Assembly: GCA_964591245.1 (NCBI GenBank)
Contig: CAZPZZ010000063.1
Location: forward strand, 1-21,947
Source of the DNA: CAZPZZ01 sp964591245
Lineage (GTDB): Bacteria > Acidobacteriota > Vicinamibacteria > Vicinamibacterales > UBA8438
Reading direction: 5' to 3'
Length of the DNA: 21,947 bases
Part shown: positions 14,570 to 21,947 of the stretch, piece after piece
Numbering within the stretch: the stretch's first letter is position 1
Layout of the letters: each line of letters starts with the position of its first letter
Notes under the pieces: model-generated
The model's database searches: none
What the model was told of the DNA's origin: nothing
Seen by the model: only the letters and a program-made list of their open reading frames with translations
Made by a program: the position numbers and the translations under genes

Positions 14570-16227
14570 GCGAACCAATTTTCAACCGGGACGGCCGACC
14601 GGTGAAGTTCATCTTTGTCACTGGCGGCGTCGTATCCTCGCTCGGCAAAGGCCTCGCCGCCGCTTCCATTGGGTGCCTGCTCGAAGGCCACGGCTACCGG
14701 GTAACCCTGCAGAAGCTAGATCCATATGTCAACGTCGACCCGGGCACGATGAGTCCATACCAGCATGGTGAGGTCTATGTAACGGACGACGGCGCAGAAA
14801 CCGACCTCGATTTGGGGCATTACGAGCGGTTCACCAACACGACCACCACCAAGGATCACAACTGGACGACCGGCAAGATCTATATGTCAGTGATCCAGAA
14901 AGAGCGCCGCGGTGACTATCTCGGTGGCACCGTCCAGGTCATTCCGCACATCACGAACGAGATCAAGGATGGAATCCGTGCGGTCGCACACGACGTCGAC
15001 ATCGTGCTCGTGGAGGTTGGCGGTACCGTCGGCGATATCGAGAGCCAACCCTTCCTCGAAGCGATCCGGCAGTTCCGCCAGGATGTGGGCCGCCCGCACA
15101 CGCTCTATGTTCATCTGACGCTGGTGCCGTTCATCGGCGCTGCCGGTGAACTGAAGACCAAACCCACACAGCACAGCGTACGGGATCTTCGATCGATAGG
15201 AATACAACCCGACATTCTTCTGTGTCGAACCGATCGCGTGCTGCCGCTAGAGATTAGACGAAAAATCGCGCTCTTCTGCGACGTCGAGGAAGAGGCCGTC
15301 ATCACCGCCAAGGATGTCTCAAGCATTTACGAGGTCCCCCTCGTTCTGAGTGCAGAGGGTCTTGACCGACAGGTGCTGCGGCGTCTCGAGATGGCCGACT
15401 CGCCCCGCACTATGACCAAGTGGGAACAGCTGGTCGATGGCATTCGTCATCCAACAGACAGACTTCAGATCCACATCGTCGGCAAGTATGTCGGCTATGA
15501 AGATTCCTACAAGAGCCTGAATGAGGCGCTGTATCACGGGGGATTCCACCACCGTTTGGCTATCGACTTTCGATGGGTCGAAGCCGAGGCACTGGAGGCC
15601 GATGACGGCGCCGAGTTGCTCGAAGGCGCAGATGGCATTCTCGTTCCCGGTGGGTTCGGCAATCGCGGGAGCCGGGGAATGATGCGCGCCGCCCGCATCG
15701 CCAGAGAACAACTCATTCCGTATTTCGGGATTTGCTACGGGTTCCAGTGGGCTGCGGTCGAATTCGCCCGCAATGTCTGCGGATTAGAGGGCGCCGACTC
15801 GACGGAGTGTGATCCAGACGCCGAGCACAAGGTTATCTACAAACTCCGTGACCTTCTGGCCGTCGATGACCTGGGCGGCACGATGCGACTGGGCCAATAT
15901 GCGTGTCAGCTTGCCGAGAAGTCCCGTGCTTGGCAGATTTACAACAGTGACATCGTTCACGAACGGCATCGGCATCGCTACGAGTTCAACCGGGCCTATG
16001 AGCAAACCCTCGCGGAGCATGGACTCCTCGTGTCCGGAGAATCTCCGGACGGCAAGTTCGTCGAGGTCATCGAGCTCCCGAACCACCCCTGGTTCATCGC
16101 CGTTCAATTCCATCCAGAATTCCGTTCGAAACCGCTCAACCCTCATCCGCTCTTTGCTGAATTCGTACGCGTCAGCTACGAGCACAAAATATCGACCGGA
16201 TCTCCTGCTCCCTCGACCGCGACCTAG
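14566..16227 (+). CDS. pyrG: CTP synthase
   Basis: A 553-residue enzyme that makes CTP from UTP, ATP and glutamine. The synthetase domain (about 12-275) has KFIFVTGGVVSSLGKG, KLDPYVNVDPGTMSP and HGEVYVTDDGAETDLDLGHYER, each cut here to its key part. The glutamine amidotransferase domain (about 300-540) holds the nucleophile C390 in FGICYGFQ and H516/E518 in QFHPEF. The triad is complete. The nucleophile loop reads CYGFQ rather than the commoner CLGMQ. The length fits the family (about 535-555). The start ATG overlaps the kdsB stop by 4 bp. Gene order places CTP supply beside CMP-KDO synthesis. Confidence 0.97.
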   Translation: MSEPIFNRDGRPVKFIFVTGGVVSSLGKGLAAASIGCLLEGHGYRVTLQKLDPYVNVDPGTMSPYQHGEVYVTDDGAETDLDLGHYERFTNTTTTKDHNWTTGKIYMSVIQKERRGDYLGGTVQVIPHITNEIKDGIRAVAHDVDIVLVEVGGTVGDIESQPFLEAIRQFRQDVGRPHTLYVHLTLVPFIGAAGELKTKPTQHSVRDLRSIGIQPDILLCRTDRVLPLEIRRKIALFCDVEEEAVITAKDVSSIYEVPLVLSAEGLDRQVLRRLEMADSPRTMTKWEQLVDGIRHPTDRLQIHIVGKYVGYEDSYKSLNEALYHGGFHHRLAIDFRWVEAEALEADDGAELLEGADGILVPGGFGNRGSRGMMRAARIAREQLIPYFGICYGFQWAAVEFARNVCGLEGADSTECDPDAEHKVIYKLRDLLAVDDLGGTMRLGQYACQLAEKSRAWQIYNSDIVHERHRHRYEFNRAYEQTLAEHGLLVSGESPDGKFVEVIELPNHPWFIAVQFHPEFRSKPLNPHPLFAEFVRVSYEHKISTGSPAPSTAT

Positions 16228-16308
16228 ATTCCCATGCGCCACACCCTTCTCCGCGAAGGAAGCGCTCCCCTCCCTCCCGCACCCCCACCGCGCCAAGACG
16301 CAACCACC

Positions 16309-16384
16309 GTGAGCGAGATCACGGGCGTACGGAACCCCTCGGGGTCCAACCGATTTCAGCCCCCTCCCAGTCTCTCTCGCTCAC
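16309..16384. repeat. Long-range inverted repeat in the pyrG-kdsA gap
   Basis: GTGAGCGAGA (16309-16318) is the exact reverse complement of TCTCGCTCAC (16375-16384), 10/10 bases with 56 bp between. A C4/G4 hairpin with GGA/TCC extension (16331-16347) is nested inside. In RNA this could form a branched structure just before the kdsA start, such as an attenuator or processing site. No T-run follows, so an ordinary terminator is unlikely. Confidence 0.45.
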
Positions 16385-16392
16385 GGATGGGT

Positions 16393-16419
16393 GTGACCTT
16401 CCGCAACGCTATCTATAAT
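16393..16419 (+). promoter_or_regulatory. kdsA: Promoter-like element abutting the kdsA start (possible leaderless transcript)
   Basis: TATAAT at 16414-16419 is a perfect -10 hexamer. GTGACC at 16393-16398 is a 4/6 -35 match with a short 15-bp spacer. Polymerase would start about 7 nt after the -10, at or next to the kdsA GTG (16426). That is the geometry of a leaderless mRNA. It would let kdsA-kdsD-lapB be made independently of kdsB-pyrG. Confidence 0.4.
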
Positions 16420-16425
16420 GTGTAT

Positions 16426-17277
16426 GTGGATGACATCACGAATACTCCCAAGTCCGGAGTCTCCATCGGCGAAATCACGATCGGAGGCAACGCCCCATTG
16501 GCACTTATCGGGGGACCATGCGTGATCGAAAGTGACGCGCACGCCCATGCGCTCGGAGGAAAGATCGCAGCCATTACCAAGCGACTAGGCATCCCATACA
16601 TCTTCAAGGCCTCCTTCGACAAGGCCAACCGCACATCTCTCGCCTCGTTTCGCGGCCCTGGACTTGAAGCGGGGATCGAAACCCTGGCCTCTGTCAAACA
16701 GCCCCTCGGCGTACCCGTCCTAACCGATGTTCACGAATGCGCCCAGGTTGACGCCGTCGCCGAAGTGGCGGACGTGCTCCAGATCCCAGCTTTCTTGTCA
16801 CGCCAGACAGATCTCTTGTTGGCTGCGGGTCGTAGCCGCCGGGTCGTCAACCTCAAGAAAGCGCAATTTCTCGCCCCCGGCGACATGCAACACGCCATCA
16901 AGAAGGTCACGTCGACGGGCAACTCGCGCGTGCTCGTCACCGAGCGTGGCACGAGTTTCGGCTATCACAACCTCGTCGTCGACTTTCGGAGCTTCCCTCG
17001 CCTGCACGCACTCGGCCATCCCGTGATTTTCGACGTGACGCATAGCCTTCAGCTTCCTGGCGGCGGCGACGGAGTGACAGCTGGCGAGGCTCAATACATC
17101 GAACCGCTCGCGTCGGCCGGAGTCGCCATCGGGATAGATGCCCTCTTTCTCGAAATTCATGACGAACCGGCACGCGCGAGGAGCGACGCCCAAAACGCCT
17201 TGCCCCTGGATCGCCTCGCCCCCTTACTCGAACGCCTGCTTCGGCTAGATTCCACGCGCCGTCTCCCCAGCCAATGA
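16426..17277 (+). CDS. kdsA: KDO-8-phosphate synthase, metal-dependent class
   Basis: A 283-residue enzyme that condenses arabinose-5-phosphate with PEP to KDO-8-phosphate. GTG 16426 is chosen because family similarity begins about 12 residues later (VSIGEI). An in-frame ATG at 16234 would add 64 Pro/Arg-rich residues with no family likeness. Key blocks are FKASFDKANR, FRGPGLE, TDVHE, IPAFLSRQTDL and FDVTHSLQ. The metal-ligand set C32 (GGPCVIES), H206, E243 and D254 has exactly the spacing of the metal-dependent Aquifex enzyme (C11, H185, E222, D233). E. coli KdsA has Asn in place of the Cys. The stop overlaps kdsD in ATGA. Confidence 0.95.
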   Translation: MDDITNTPKSGVSIGEITIGGNAPLALIGGPCVIESDAHAHALGGKIAAITKRLGIPYIFKASFDKANRTSLASFRGPGLEAGIETLASVKQPLGVPVLTDVHECAQVDAVAEVADVLQIPAFLSRQTDLLLAAGRSRRVVNLKKAQFLAPGDMQHAIKKVTSTGNSRVLVTERGTSFGYHNLVVDFRSFPRLHALGHPVIFDVTHSLQLPGGGDGVTAGEAQYIEPLASAGVAIGIDALFLEIHDEPARARSDAQNALPLDRLAPLLERLLRLDSTRRLPSQ

Positions 17278-18254
17278 CTGAGCCCACGGTTACACCGATC
17301 GATCGCCGGCTCGCGCGCCAGGTTCTAGAAACCGAGGCTGCTGCTATTTTGGCTCTCGTCGAACGGCTGGATCATCGATTCGACGAGGCCGTGTGCACAT
17401 TAGCAGCCTGCACCGGCCGGGTCATCGTGACCGGAATGGGCAAGTCGGGCATCATTAGCCGCAAGATCGCGGCCACCCTCGCGAGTACGGGTACTCCTGC
17501 ATTTTTCTTACATCCGGCCGAAGCCGTACATGGCGATCTCGGGGTAGTCCAGGGTGGCGATGTCATCGTCGCGTTATCCCATAGCGGTGAAACCTCTGAG
17601 ATTCTCCGACTCGTCGAGACTATCAGGCGGGTGGGGGCCAAAATCATTTGCCTCACTGGTTCGGCTGACTCTACCCTTGCCCAGACCGCTGACGTGACAC
17701 TGGATTGCCAAGTCCGAGCCGAGGCCTGTCCACTCAAGCTCGCGCCTACAGCAAGTACCACCGCCTCGCTGGCCCTCGGGGACGCCCTGGCCATGACGCT
17801 CTTGGTTCGTAAAGGTTTCCAGGAAGAAGACTTCGCAAACCTCCACCCAGGTGGACGACTGGGCAAACGACTACTGCGGGTTGAACGCCTGATGCATTCC
17901 GGCGACAAACTTCCGATAGTCCATCCCGAGAGCCCTATGTCCGAAGTCTTACAGGAGATGACCGCAAAGCACCTGGGTATGACCTGTGTCATCGGGTCAG
18001 AAGAACGTCTAATCGGAATCGTGACGGACGGGGACCTCCGACGACTCCTTTCCGACCACGAGCACCTGGAGGAGCGCACGGCACGAGACGTCATGTCCTC
18101 ACGCCCGCATACAATTGGCCCCTCTGCGCTGGCGGTCGAGGCGCTTCGACTCATGGAGGCCCATCGCATCACTGCACTTATCGTTGTCGATGAATCTCAT
18201 CATGCGCAGGGAGTCGTCCATCTGCACGACCTCTGGCGCACAGAACTGTTCTGA
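17274..18254 (+). CDS. kdsD: D-arabinose-5-phosphate isomerase (KpsF/GutQ family)
   Basis: A 326-residue enzyme that converts ribulose-5-phosphate to arabinose-5-phosphate, the substrate of KdsA. The N-terminal SIS domain (about 40-180) has VIVTGMGKSG (50-59), LSHSGET (101-107), RAEACPLKLAPT (148-159) and NLHPGGRLG (189-197). K57, E150 and H191 correspond to known active-site residues of E. coli KdsD. Two CBS domains follow (about 205-262 and 270-326), as in the full-length family. The start overlaps the kdsA stop by 4 bp and the stop overlaps the next start by 1 bp (TGATG). Substrate and product logic with the neighbouring kdsA supports KdsD over GutQ. Confidence 0.95.
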   Translation: MTEPTVTPIDRRLARQVLETEAAAILALVERLDHRFDEAVCTLAACTGRVIVTGMGKSGIISRKIAATLASTGTPAFFLHPAEAVHGDLGVVQGGDVIVALSHSGETSEILRLVETIRRVGAKIICLTGSADSTLAQTADVTLDCQVRAEACPLKLAPTASTTASLALGDALAMTLLVRKGFQEEDFANLHPGGRLGKRLLRVERLMHSGDKLPIVHPESPMSEVLQEMTAKHLGMTCVIGSEERLIGIVTDGDLRRLLSDHEHLEERTARDVMSSRPHTIGPSALAVEALRLMEAHRITALIVVDESHHAQGVVHLHDLWRTELF

Positions 18255-19474
18255 TGACGGAGTCTTTTCACCTTCTGGTCGTGCTGATCGCCCTCCTAAG
18301 CGGGCTGATTACGGGCAAGGCCTGGGAACGCTACAAGCTACGGGAAGGGCGCTGGATCGATCGGCGGAAAGCTCGTGAATCTCCGCACTATATTCTCGGA
18401 CTGAATTTTCTCGTATCAAACCAAATCGACCTGGCCATCGAGGAACTGACCACTGCGGCCGGCATCGATGCTGACGCCCTGGAAATTCATCTCATACTGG
18501 GAAACCTGTACCGCGAGAAAGGTCAGGTAACACGTGCGATCAACATCCATCAACAGCTATTGCAACGTCCCAAACTCACGAAACTGGAGCAAGGCTACAT
18601 CCAGCTCTGTCTAGGGTTGGACTTCCGAGAAGGTGGCTTTGTCGACCGATCGCTTGAAGCCTTCACCGAAGTTCTGCGTTTTGATCCGACGAACCAGTAC
18701 GCGCTGCTCAATCTTGAGAAGCTCTATGAAGAACAACAACAATGGCAAGACGCGTATGACATCCGACAACGACTCTCGGCGCTAGCCGACGGTCCACAGC
18801 GACCAAAGCACCATGCCATTCTGGCTTTTCTCGAAACCCAGCTCGGGCTGCAGTCGCTAACCCGCAATGAGACAGCAACGGCGATTTCTCGATTTCAGGC
18901 TGCCATTCAATTGGACACCGGGGCTCTCCCTGCCTACCTGAACCTCGGAGATCAGCTACAGCGTGACGGACAACTCGAAGAGGCGATCTCTACGTGGGAA
19001 GAGGTCATTCGCACCGCGCCGGACCGTGCATATCTGGTTTTTGACCGTATCGAGGCTACAACGAACCAACTCGGCCATCCTGACCGTTTTCTGGTGCTCT
19101 GCCGACGGCTCATTGAAGCCAATCCTCAAGACTGGCGGGCACGTTTGGCTCTCGGTCGCTATCTCGTCGGCCACGGGCAACCGAGTTCAGCCCTTGATCT
19201 GCTATTCGAATCACTAGCGCACAATCCTCACGCCCTGACCATCCATCAAATCGTGTGGAAGGCCCTGGCCGCGCTGCACTTTGCAGAAGACCGCGTTCAA
19301 CGGTACATGGATCTGACTCGCGAAGCCGTTTTCTACCTCGACCCCCATGTGTGCATACGATGCCACTATCGGAGCACCGAGCTGCTGTGGCAATGTCCGC
19401 AATGTCATGAGTGGAACACGTTCGTCGAGGAACGCATCATCCAGACCGAGGAGAACGAAGACGCCCCTGCCTGA
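18254..19474 (+). CDS. lapB: LapB (YciM)-type TPR protein, LPS assembly regulator
   Basis: A 406-residue protein with one N-terminal membrane segment (about 5-22). Residues about 44-345 form a long array of TPR helices, for example HLILGNLYREKGQVTRAINI, and LNLGDQLQRDGQLEEAIS at a second site. The C-terminus is a rubredoxin-like metal knuckle: C367-IR-C370 and C381-PQ-C384 in LLWQCPQCHEWNTF. The same order and length occur in E. coli LapB (389), which anchors to the inner membrane and controls LpxC turnover by FtsH. The two CXXCH strings here match metal-binding cysteines of LapB; they are not heme sites, since the domain is cytoplasmic. Its place directly after KDO genes supports an LPS role. 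Confidence 0.88.
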   Translation: MTESFHLLVVLIALLSGLITGKAWERYKLREGRWIDRRKARESPHYILGLNFLVSNQIDLAIEELTTAAGIDADALEIHLILGNLYREKGQVTRAINIHQQLLQRPKLTKLEQGYIQLCLGLDFREGGFVDRSLEAFTEVLRFDPTNQYALLNLEKLYEEQQQWQDAYDIRQRLSALADGPQRPKHHAILAFLETQLGLQSLTRNETATAISRFQAAIQLDTGALPAYLNLGDQLQRDGQLEEAISTWEEVIRTAPDRAYLVFDRIEATTNQLGHPDRFLVLCRRLIEANPQDWRARLALGRYLVGHGQPSSALDLLFESLAHNPHALTIHQIVWKALAALHFAEDRVQRYMDLTREAVFYLDPHVCIRCHYRSTELLWQCPQCHEWNTFVEERIIQTEENEDAPA

Positions 19475-19484
19475 ACCGTCCAGC

Positions 19485-20090
19485 GTGATCCGACGCGTGG
19501 TGCTCACAGGAGGCATCGCTACCGGCAAGAGCTATGCGCTCGCGCAGTTCGCAGCCCGTGGCGTGCCCACCACCGACGCCGACCAGCTCGCCCACGCCAC
19601 GTTTGCCCCTGGCGGTCCGGCCTGGCAACCGCTACGTGAGCGGTTTGGTCCCGACATTTTCGATGACCAGAGGCAGGTCAACCGGCGGAAGCTCGGAAGT
19701 CTCGTATTTGCCGACGACTCGGCACGAAAAGACCTCAACGCCATCGTCCATCCATATGTCCGCAGGGCGATTGACTGCTGGTTCAACGACCTCGAGCACG
19801 ATCCGGGTCATCGATTCGGCCTGGTTGCCATCCCACTGTTTTACGAAGGCGAATCACAGCAAGGGTTTGACCGGGTCATCGTCACAGCCTGCGCACATAC
19901 AACTCAACGCGACCGGGTAATCGGCCGTGGCTTCACCCTGAGAGACGCGGACCGACGCATTGCAGCCCAGCTGCCTACCGAAGAGAAAATCGAGCGCGGA
20001 GACTTCACCATCTGGACCGACGGCACCTACGACGCCACGGATCAGCAAGTGCAGTCCATCTACAGCGCGCTCTGCACGGGTGGCGGGTGA
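19485..20090 (+). CDS. coaE: Dephospho-CoA kinase
   Basis: A 201-residue P-loop kinase for the last step of CoA synthesis. GTG 19485, 10 nt after the lapB stop, places the P-loop GGIATGKS at residues 9-16, as usual. The longer reading frame back to 19347 overlaps lapB and lacks family likeness. DADQLAH and the LID-like region QRDRVIGRGFTLRDADRRI are present, and IPLFYEG takes the place of the usual P-L-L-F/Y-E segment. The length fits E. coli CoaE (206). No Shine-Dalgarno site is visible, so translation is probably coupled to lapB. It is the last gene of the plus-strand run and converges on folD. Confidence 0.93.
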   Translation: MIRRVVLTGGIATGKSYALAQFAARGVPTTDADQLAHATFAPGGPAWQPLRERFGPDIFDDQRQVNRRKLGSLVFADDSARKDLNAIVHPYVRRAIDCWFNDLEHDPGHRFGLVAIPLFYEGESQQGFDRVIVTACAHTTQRDRVIGRGFTLRDADRRIAAQLPTEEKIERGDFTIWTDGTYDATDQQVQSIYSALCTGGG

Positions 20091-20119
20091 CCCCTAATGG
20101 GGAGGCGCTCCGTCCTCTT

Positions 20120-21088
20120 TCACAGAACTGATGTGGAAGAGTGTGCCTCTTGCCGCAACTGGGCCGCACGAAGAGTGTTCGACAGGAGCATCGCAATCGT
20201 CAATGGACCAACGCCACCGGGCACCGGGGTCATTGCCCCGGCGACCTGAGCGACATCGGGATGTACATCCCCTACAACGGTAGCCCCGCGACGTGTCAAC
20301 ACGTCGAGTCGTGATGACCCTTCCCCGAACAACTCCACCACGTGAGCGGGATCAGTCACCCGGGTCGTTCCGACGTCGATTACCGTGGCACCGGGTTTCA
20401 CAAAATCCCGGGTCACAAAACCGGGGCGTCCAATCGCAGCCACCAGAATGTCGGCCGTGGCCGCAACCTCCGCCAGGTCGGCCGTGCGCGAGTGACAGAT
20501 GGTGACCGTCGCGTGCCGATGCAACAAGAGCATCGCCATCGGCTTTCCAACAATGTCGCTTCGCCCAATAACAACCGCACGGGCCCCCTGGATCGGGATT
20601 TGAGACCGCTCGAGGAGTTCGATGACTCCGGACGGTGTGCCGGGGGCAAGGGCTGGACGATTCTGCACCAGACGCCCAACATTCACGGGATGAAAGCCAT
20701 CAACATCCTTCTGCGGATCAATAGCATCAAAGACCTTCTGCTCCGCATCGGCACCCATACCGACCGGCAAGGGCGATTGCACGAGAACACCATCGATCTC
20801 GTCGGTTTCATTGAACCGCGCCACGATGGCCATCACCTCGTCGAGCGTGCCGGTTTCCGGCAGCCGCCGCACCTCCGCGGAAATGCCCAACGCCTCGCAG
20901 GCCTTCACCTTGTTGCGTACGTAAATCGCCGAACCACCGTCGTCCCCAGCCAGGAGAATGCCAAGGCCAGGTGACCGTCCCGCGGCCGCCGTAAATGCCG
21001 CAACACGGGGCTTCAACGCCTCACGGATGGCCTCACCCACCACCTTCCCATCGAGCCGCCTCGCCCGCGCTCCAACGCTAATCTCCAT
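20120..21088 (-). CDS. folD: Methylenetetrahydrofolate dehydrogenase / methenyltetrahydrofolate cyclohydrolase
   Basis: A 322-residue bifunctional enzyme of one-carbon metabolism. ATG 21088 has a GGGGGA just upstream; an in-frame GTG at 21103 would add five residues. S53-x-x-Y56-x-x-x-K60 is the catalytic motif. DGVLVQSPLP (99-108) and PQKDVDGFHPVNVG (125-138) form the folate site. VIGRSDIVGKP (173-183) binds the dinucleotide and PVPGGVGPLT (288-297) is conserved. The usual PCTP motif reads PGTP (149-152), so its Cys is absent. There are also extra residues between DVGTTRV and GDVH compared with E. coli FolD (288 aa). Both are tolerable variations in the family. It converges with coaE, leaving 29 bp between them. 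Confidence 0.94.
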   Translation of the reverse strand: MEISVGARARRLDGKVVGEAIREALKPRVAAFTAAAGRSPGLGILLAGDDGGSAIYVRNKVKACEALGISAEVRRLPETGTLDEVMAIVARFNETDEIDGVLVQSPLPVGMGADAEQKVFDAIDPQKDVDGFHPVNVGRLVQNRPALAPGTPSGVIELLERSQIPIQGARAVVIGRSDIVGKPMAMLLLHRHATVTICHSRTADLAEVAATADILVAAIGRPGFVTRDFVKPGATVIDVGTTRVTDPAHVVELFGEGSSRLDVLTRRGATVVGDVHPDVAQVAGAMTPVPGGVGPLTIAMLLSNTLRAAQLRQEAHSSTSVL

Positions 21089-21139
21089 CGGTCCCCCACT
21101 CACTCCGGATCACCTGTCACCCCTACAGCCGGTTCGGCA

Positions 21140-21947
21140 TTAGCGGTCCAGTCCCCTTCGCCGACCAGGCGTCCGGCTTCCGGCACCGCCCGACCGTCTC
21201 GCTGATCCTGGACGGCCACCGAGTCCCTGCAGGCCCCCTACCTCAGAAAACCTACTACGTGTTCCCTCCGGGCGAGCGAGGTCCTGGCTGCCCCCCGCAC
21301 CCGGCCCTTGCGCACCCAGACCAGCTTCGGCCGACTGGGGTGTATACGCAAATAGCCACTCGTTGTAGTGGTCTCGACCGTTATAGAACCTCATCGACTG
21401 GTCGGTTGACTGACTCACCACCCCGATGATGCCTCCCAGCCCATCTCCCAGACCGTCACCCGTCCGGCGAAACGGACTCTCCGAACTTCCATTCCGACGC
21501 ACCTGTCCCGCGTCGAAGCCGCTCCGGGCTCTCTCACCCCGAGGCCTGGACTGCCTGGTTCCTGCCACGTCAATTTGGCGCTCTTCCTGCAACATACCTG
21601 GCCGCGGTGTACCCGGAACTCCAGTAGCGGTACCGCCGGGTCCAGGAACAACCCCAGCAGAACCTTGCCTCAGGATCTCGAACGACTTTCCGGTCATGGG
21701 GTCGTCGTACAACCGACGGAGAAAACGTTGTTCTACCAGAGTCTCGAGATCGGCTGGGTAGGCCCCGGGGAATCGCCGCTGATACAACTCGACGGCACGC
21801 ATGTACTGCTCGCCACGAAAGACGAGTTCCGCTTCCTTCTCACGCTTCACCAACATGCGCCACGATGGAAAAATCATCGACATCAATATGCCCATCACGG
21901 CGATGCCGGCCAGCAGCCCCGCCATCGCATACCCGGAGGTCTGGAAC
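21140..21947 (-). CDS. Type II secretion pseudopilin-like protein, 5'-truncated by the window edge
   Basis: The frame is open from the right edge to a stop at 21140. An internal ATG at 21925 is not the likely start, because the codons before it continue the pilin N-terminus (FQTSGYA). About 268 residues are visible. The hydrophobic helix (GYAMAGLLAGIAVMGILMSM) follows a Gly that would be the prepilin-peptidase site. Glu5 of true pilins is absent. A conserved region follows, EKEAELVFRGEQYMRAVELY, then RRFPGAYPADLETLVEQRFL and YDDPMTGKSFEIL. The distal half is rich in Gly, Arg, Pro and Ser around one structured-looking segment (SMRFYNGRDHYNEWLFAYTPQ, shown over two lines in most relatives). Probably a minor pseudopilin of a type II secretion-like system; assigned by pattern. 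Confidence 0.72.
   Translation of the reverse strand, partial: FQTSGYAMAGLLAGIAVMGILMSMIFPSWRMLVKREKEAELVFRGEQYMRAVELYQRRFPGAYPADLETLVEQRFLRRLYDDPMTGKSFEILRQGSAGVVPGPGGTATGVPGTPRPGMLQEERQIDVAGTRQSRPRGERARSGFDAGQVRRNGSSESPFRRTGDGLGDGLGGIIGVVSQSTDQSMRFYNGRDHYNEWLFAYTPQSAEAGLGAQGPGAGGSQDLARPEGTRSRFSEVGGLQGLGGRPGSARRSGGAGSRTPGRRRGLDR

Noticed and set aside
19352..19410. Two CXXCH strings at the end of the LapB-like protein, suggesting heme c
   Set aside because: They coincide with the paired rubredoxin-like metal cysteines of LapB, and the domain follows an N-terminal anchor on the cytoplasmic side.
20091..20120. A possible bidirectional terminator between coaE and folD (CCCC-TAAT-GGGG, then GAGG/CCTC with TTT)
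   Set aside because: The stems are only 4 bp and the T-run is 3 nt, too weak to call.

Overview
The window is about 60% GC by eye and densely coded. It looks like chromosomal DNA of a Gram-negative, LPS-making, respiring bacterium: it has KDO-synthesis genes, a LapB-type LPS regulator, a Rieske/cytochrome b complex and TCA-cycle genes. The style of several proteins (CoaE with a GGIATGKS P-loop, a pilin-like protein starting GYAMAGLL, a short LDH-like malate dehydrogenase, a GspC-like RNPF protein) recalls Acidobacteriota, perhaps Vicinamibacteria-like lineages. That assignment is inference from memory of protein families. No mobile element, CRISPR array, rRNA or tRNA gene was found.

Region A (1-6.6 kb, minus strand): an apparent five-gene respiratory operon. 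In transcription order it encodes a membrane-anchored HEAT-repeat protein, a Rieske Fe-S protein, a b6-type cytochrome b, an enlarged subunit-IV-like protein with about eight membrane segments, and a very large multiheme cytochrome c that runs off the left edge. The cytochrome is one continuous reading frame of at least 908 codons with eight CXXCH motifs. Two tandem promoter-like elements lie upstream (6490-6554). This is a b6c-like quinol:cytochrome c oxidoreductase in which a multiheme protein takes the place of cytochrome f/c1. It is the most interesting part of the window.

Region B (6.6-11.0 kb, minus strand): mdh-sucC-sucD-ndk-DUF2905-dcd. It links two TCA enzymes to nucleoside diphosphate kinase and dCTP deaminase.

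Region C (11.0-11.3 kb): a 322-bp divergent intergenic region with tandem DnaA-box-like 9-mers, two perfect dyads and a -10-like hexamer ahead of serA.

Region D (11.3-13.8 kb): serA (plus strand), then a convergent gene for a GspC/PilP-like membrane protein.

Region E (13.8-20.1 kb, plus strand): kdsB-pyrG-kdsA-kdsD-lapB-coaE, mostly joined by 1-4 bp overlaps. CTP synthase feeds the CTP-dependent KdsB step. KdsD and KdsA make KDO-8-phosphate, and LapB would tune LPS synthesis at the inner membrane. The KDO-8-P phosphatase gene (kdsC) is not in the window.

Region F (20.1-21.9 kb, minus strand): folD, preceded by a type II secretion pseudopilin-like gene whose 5' end lies beyond the right edge.
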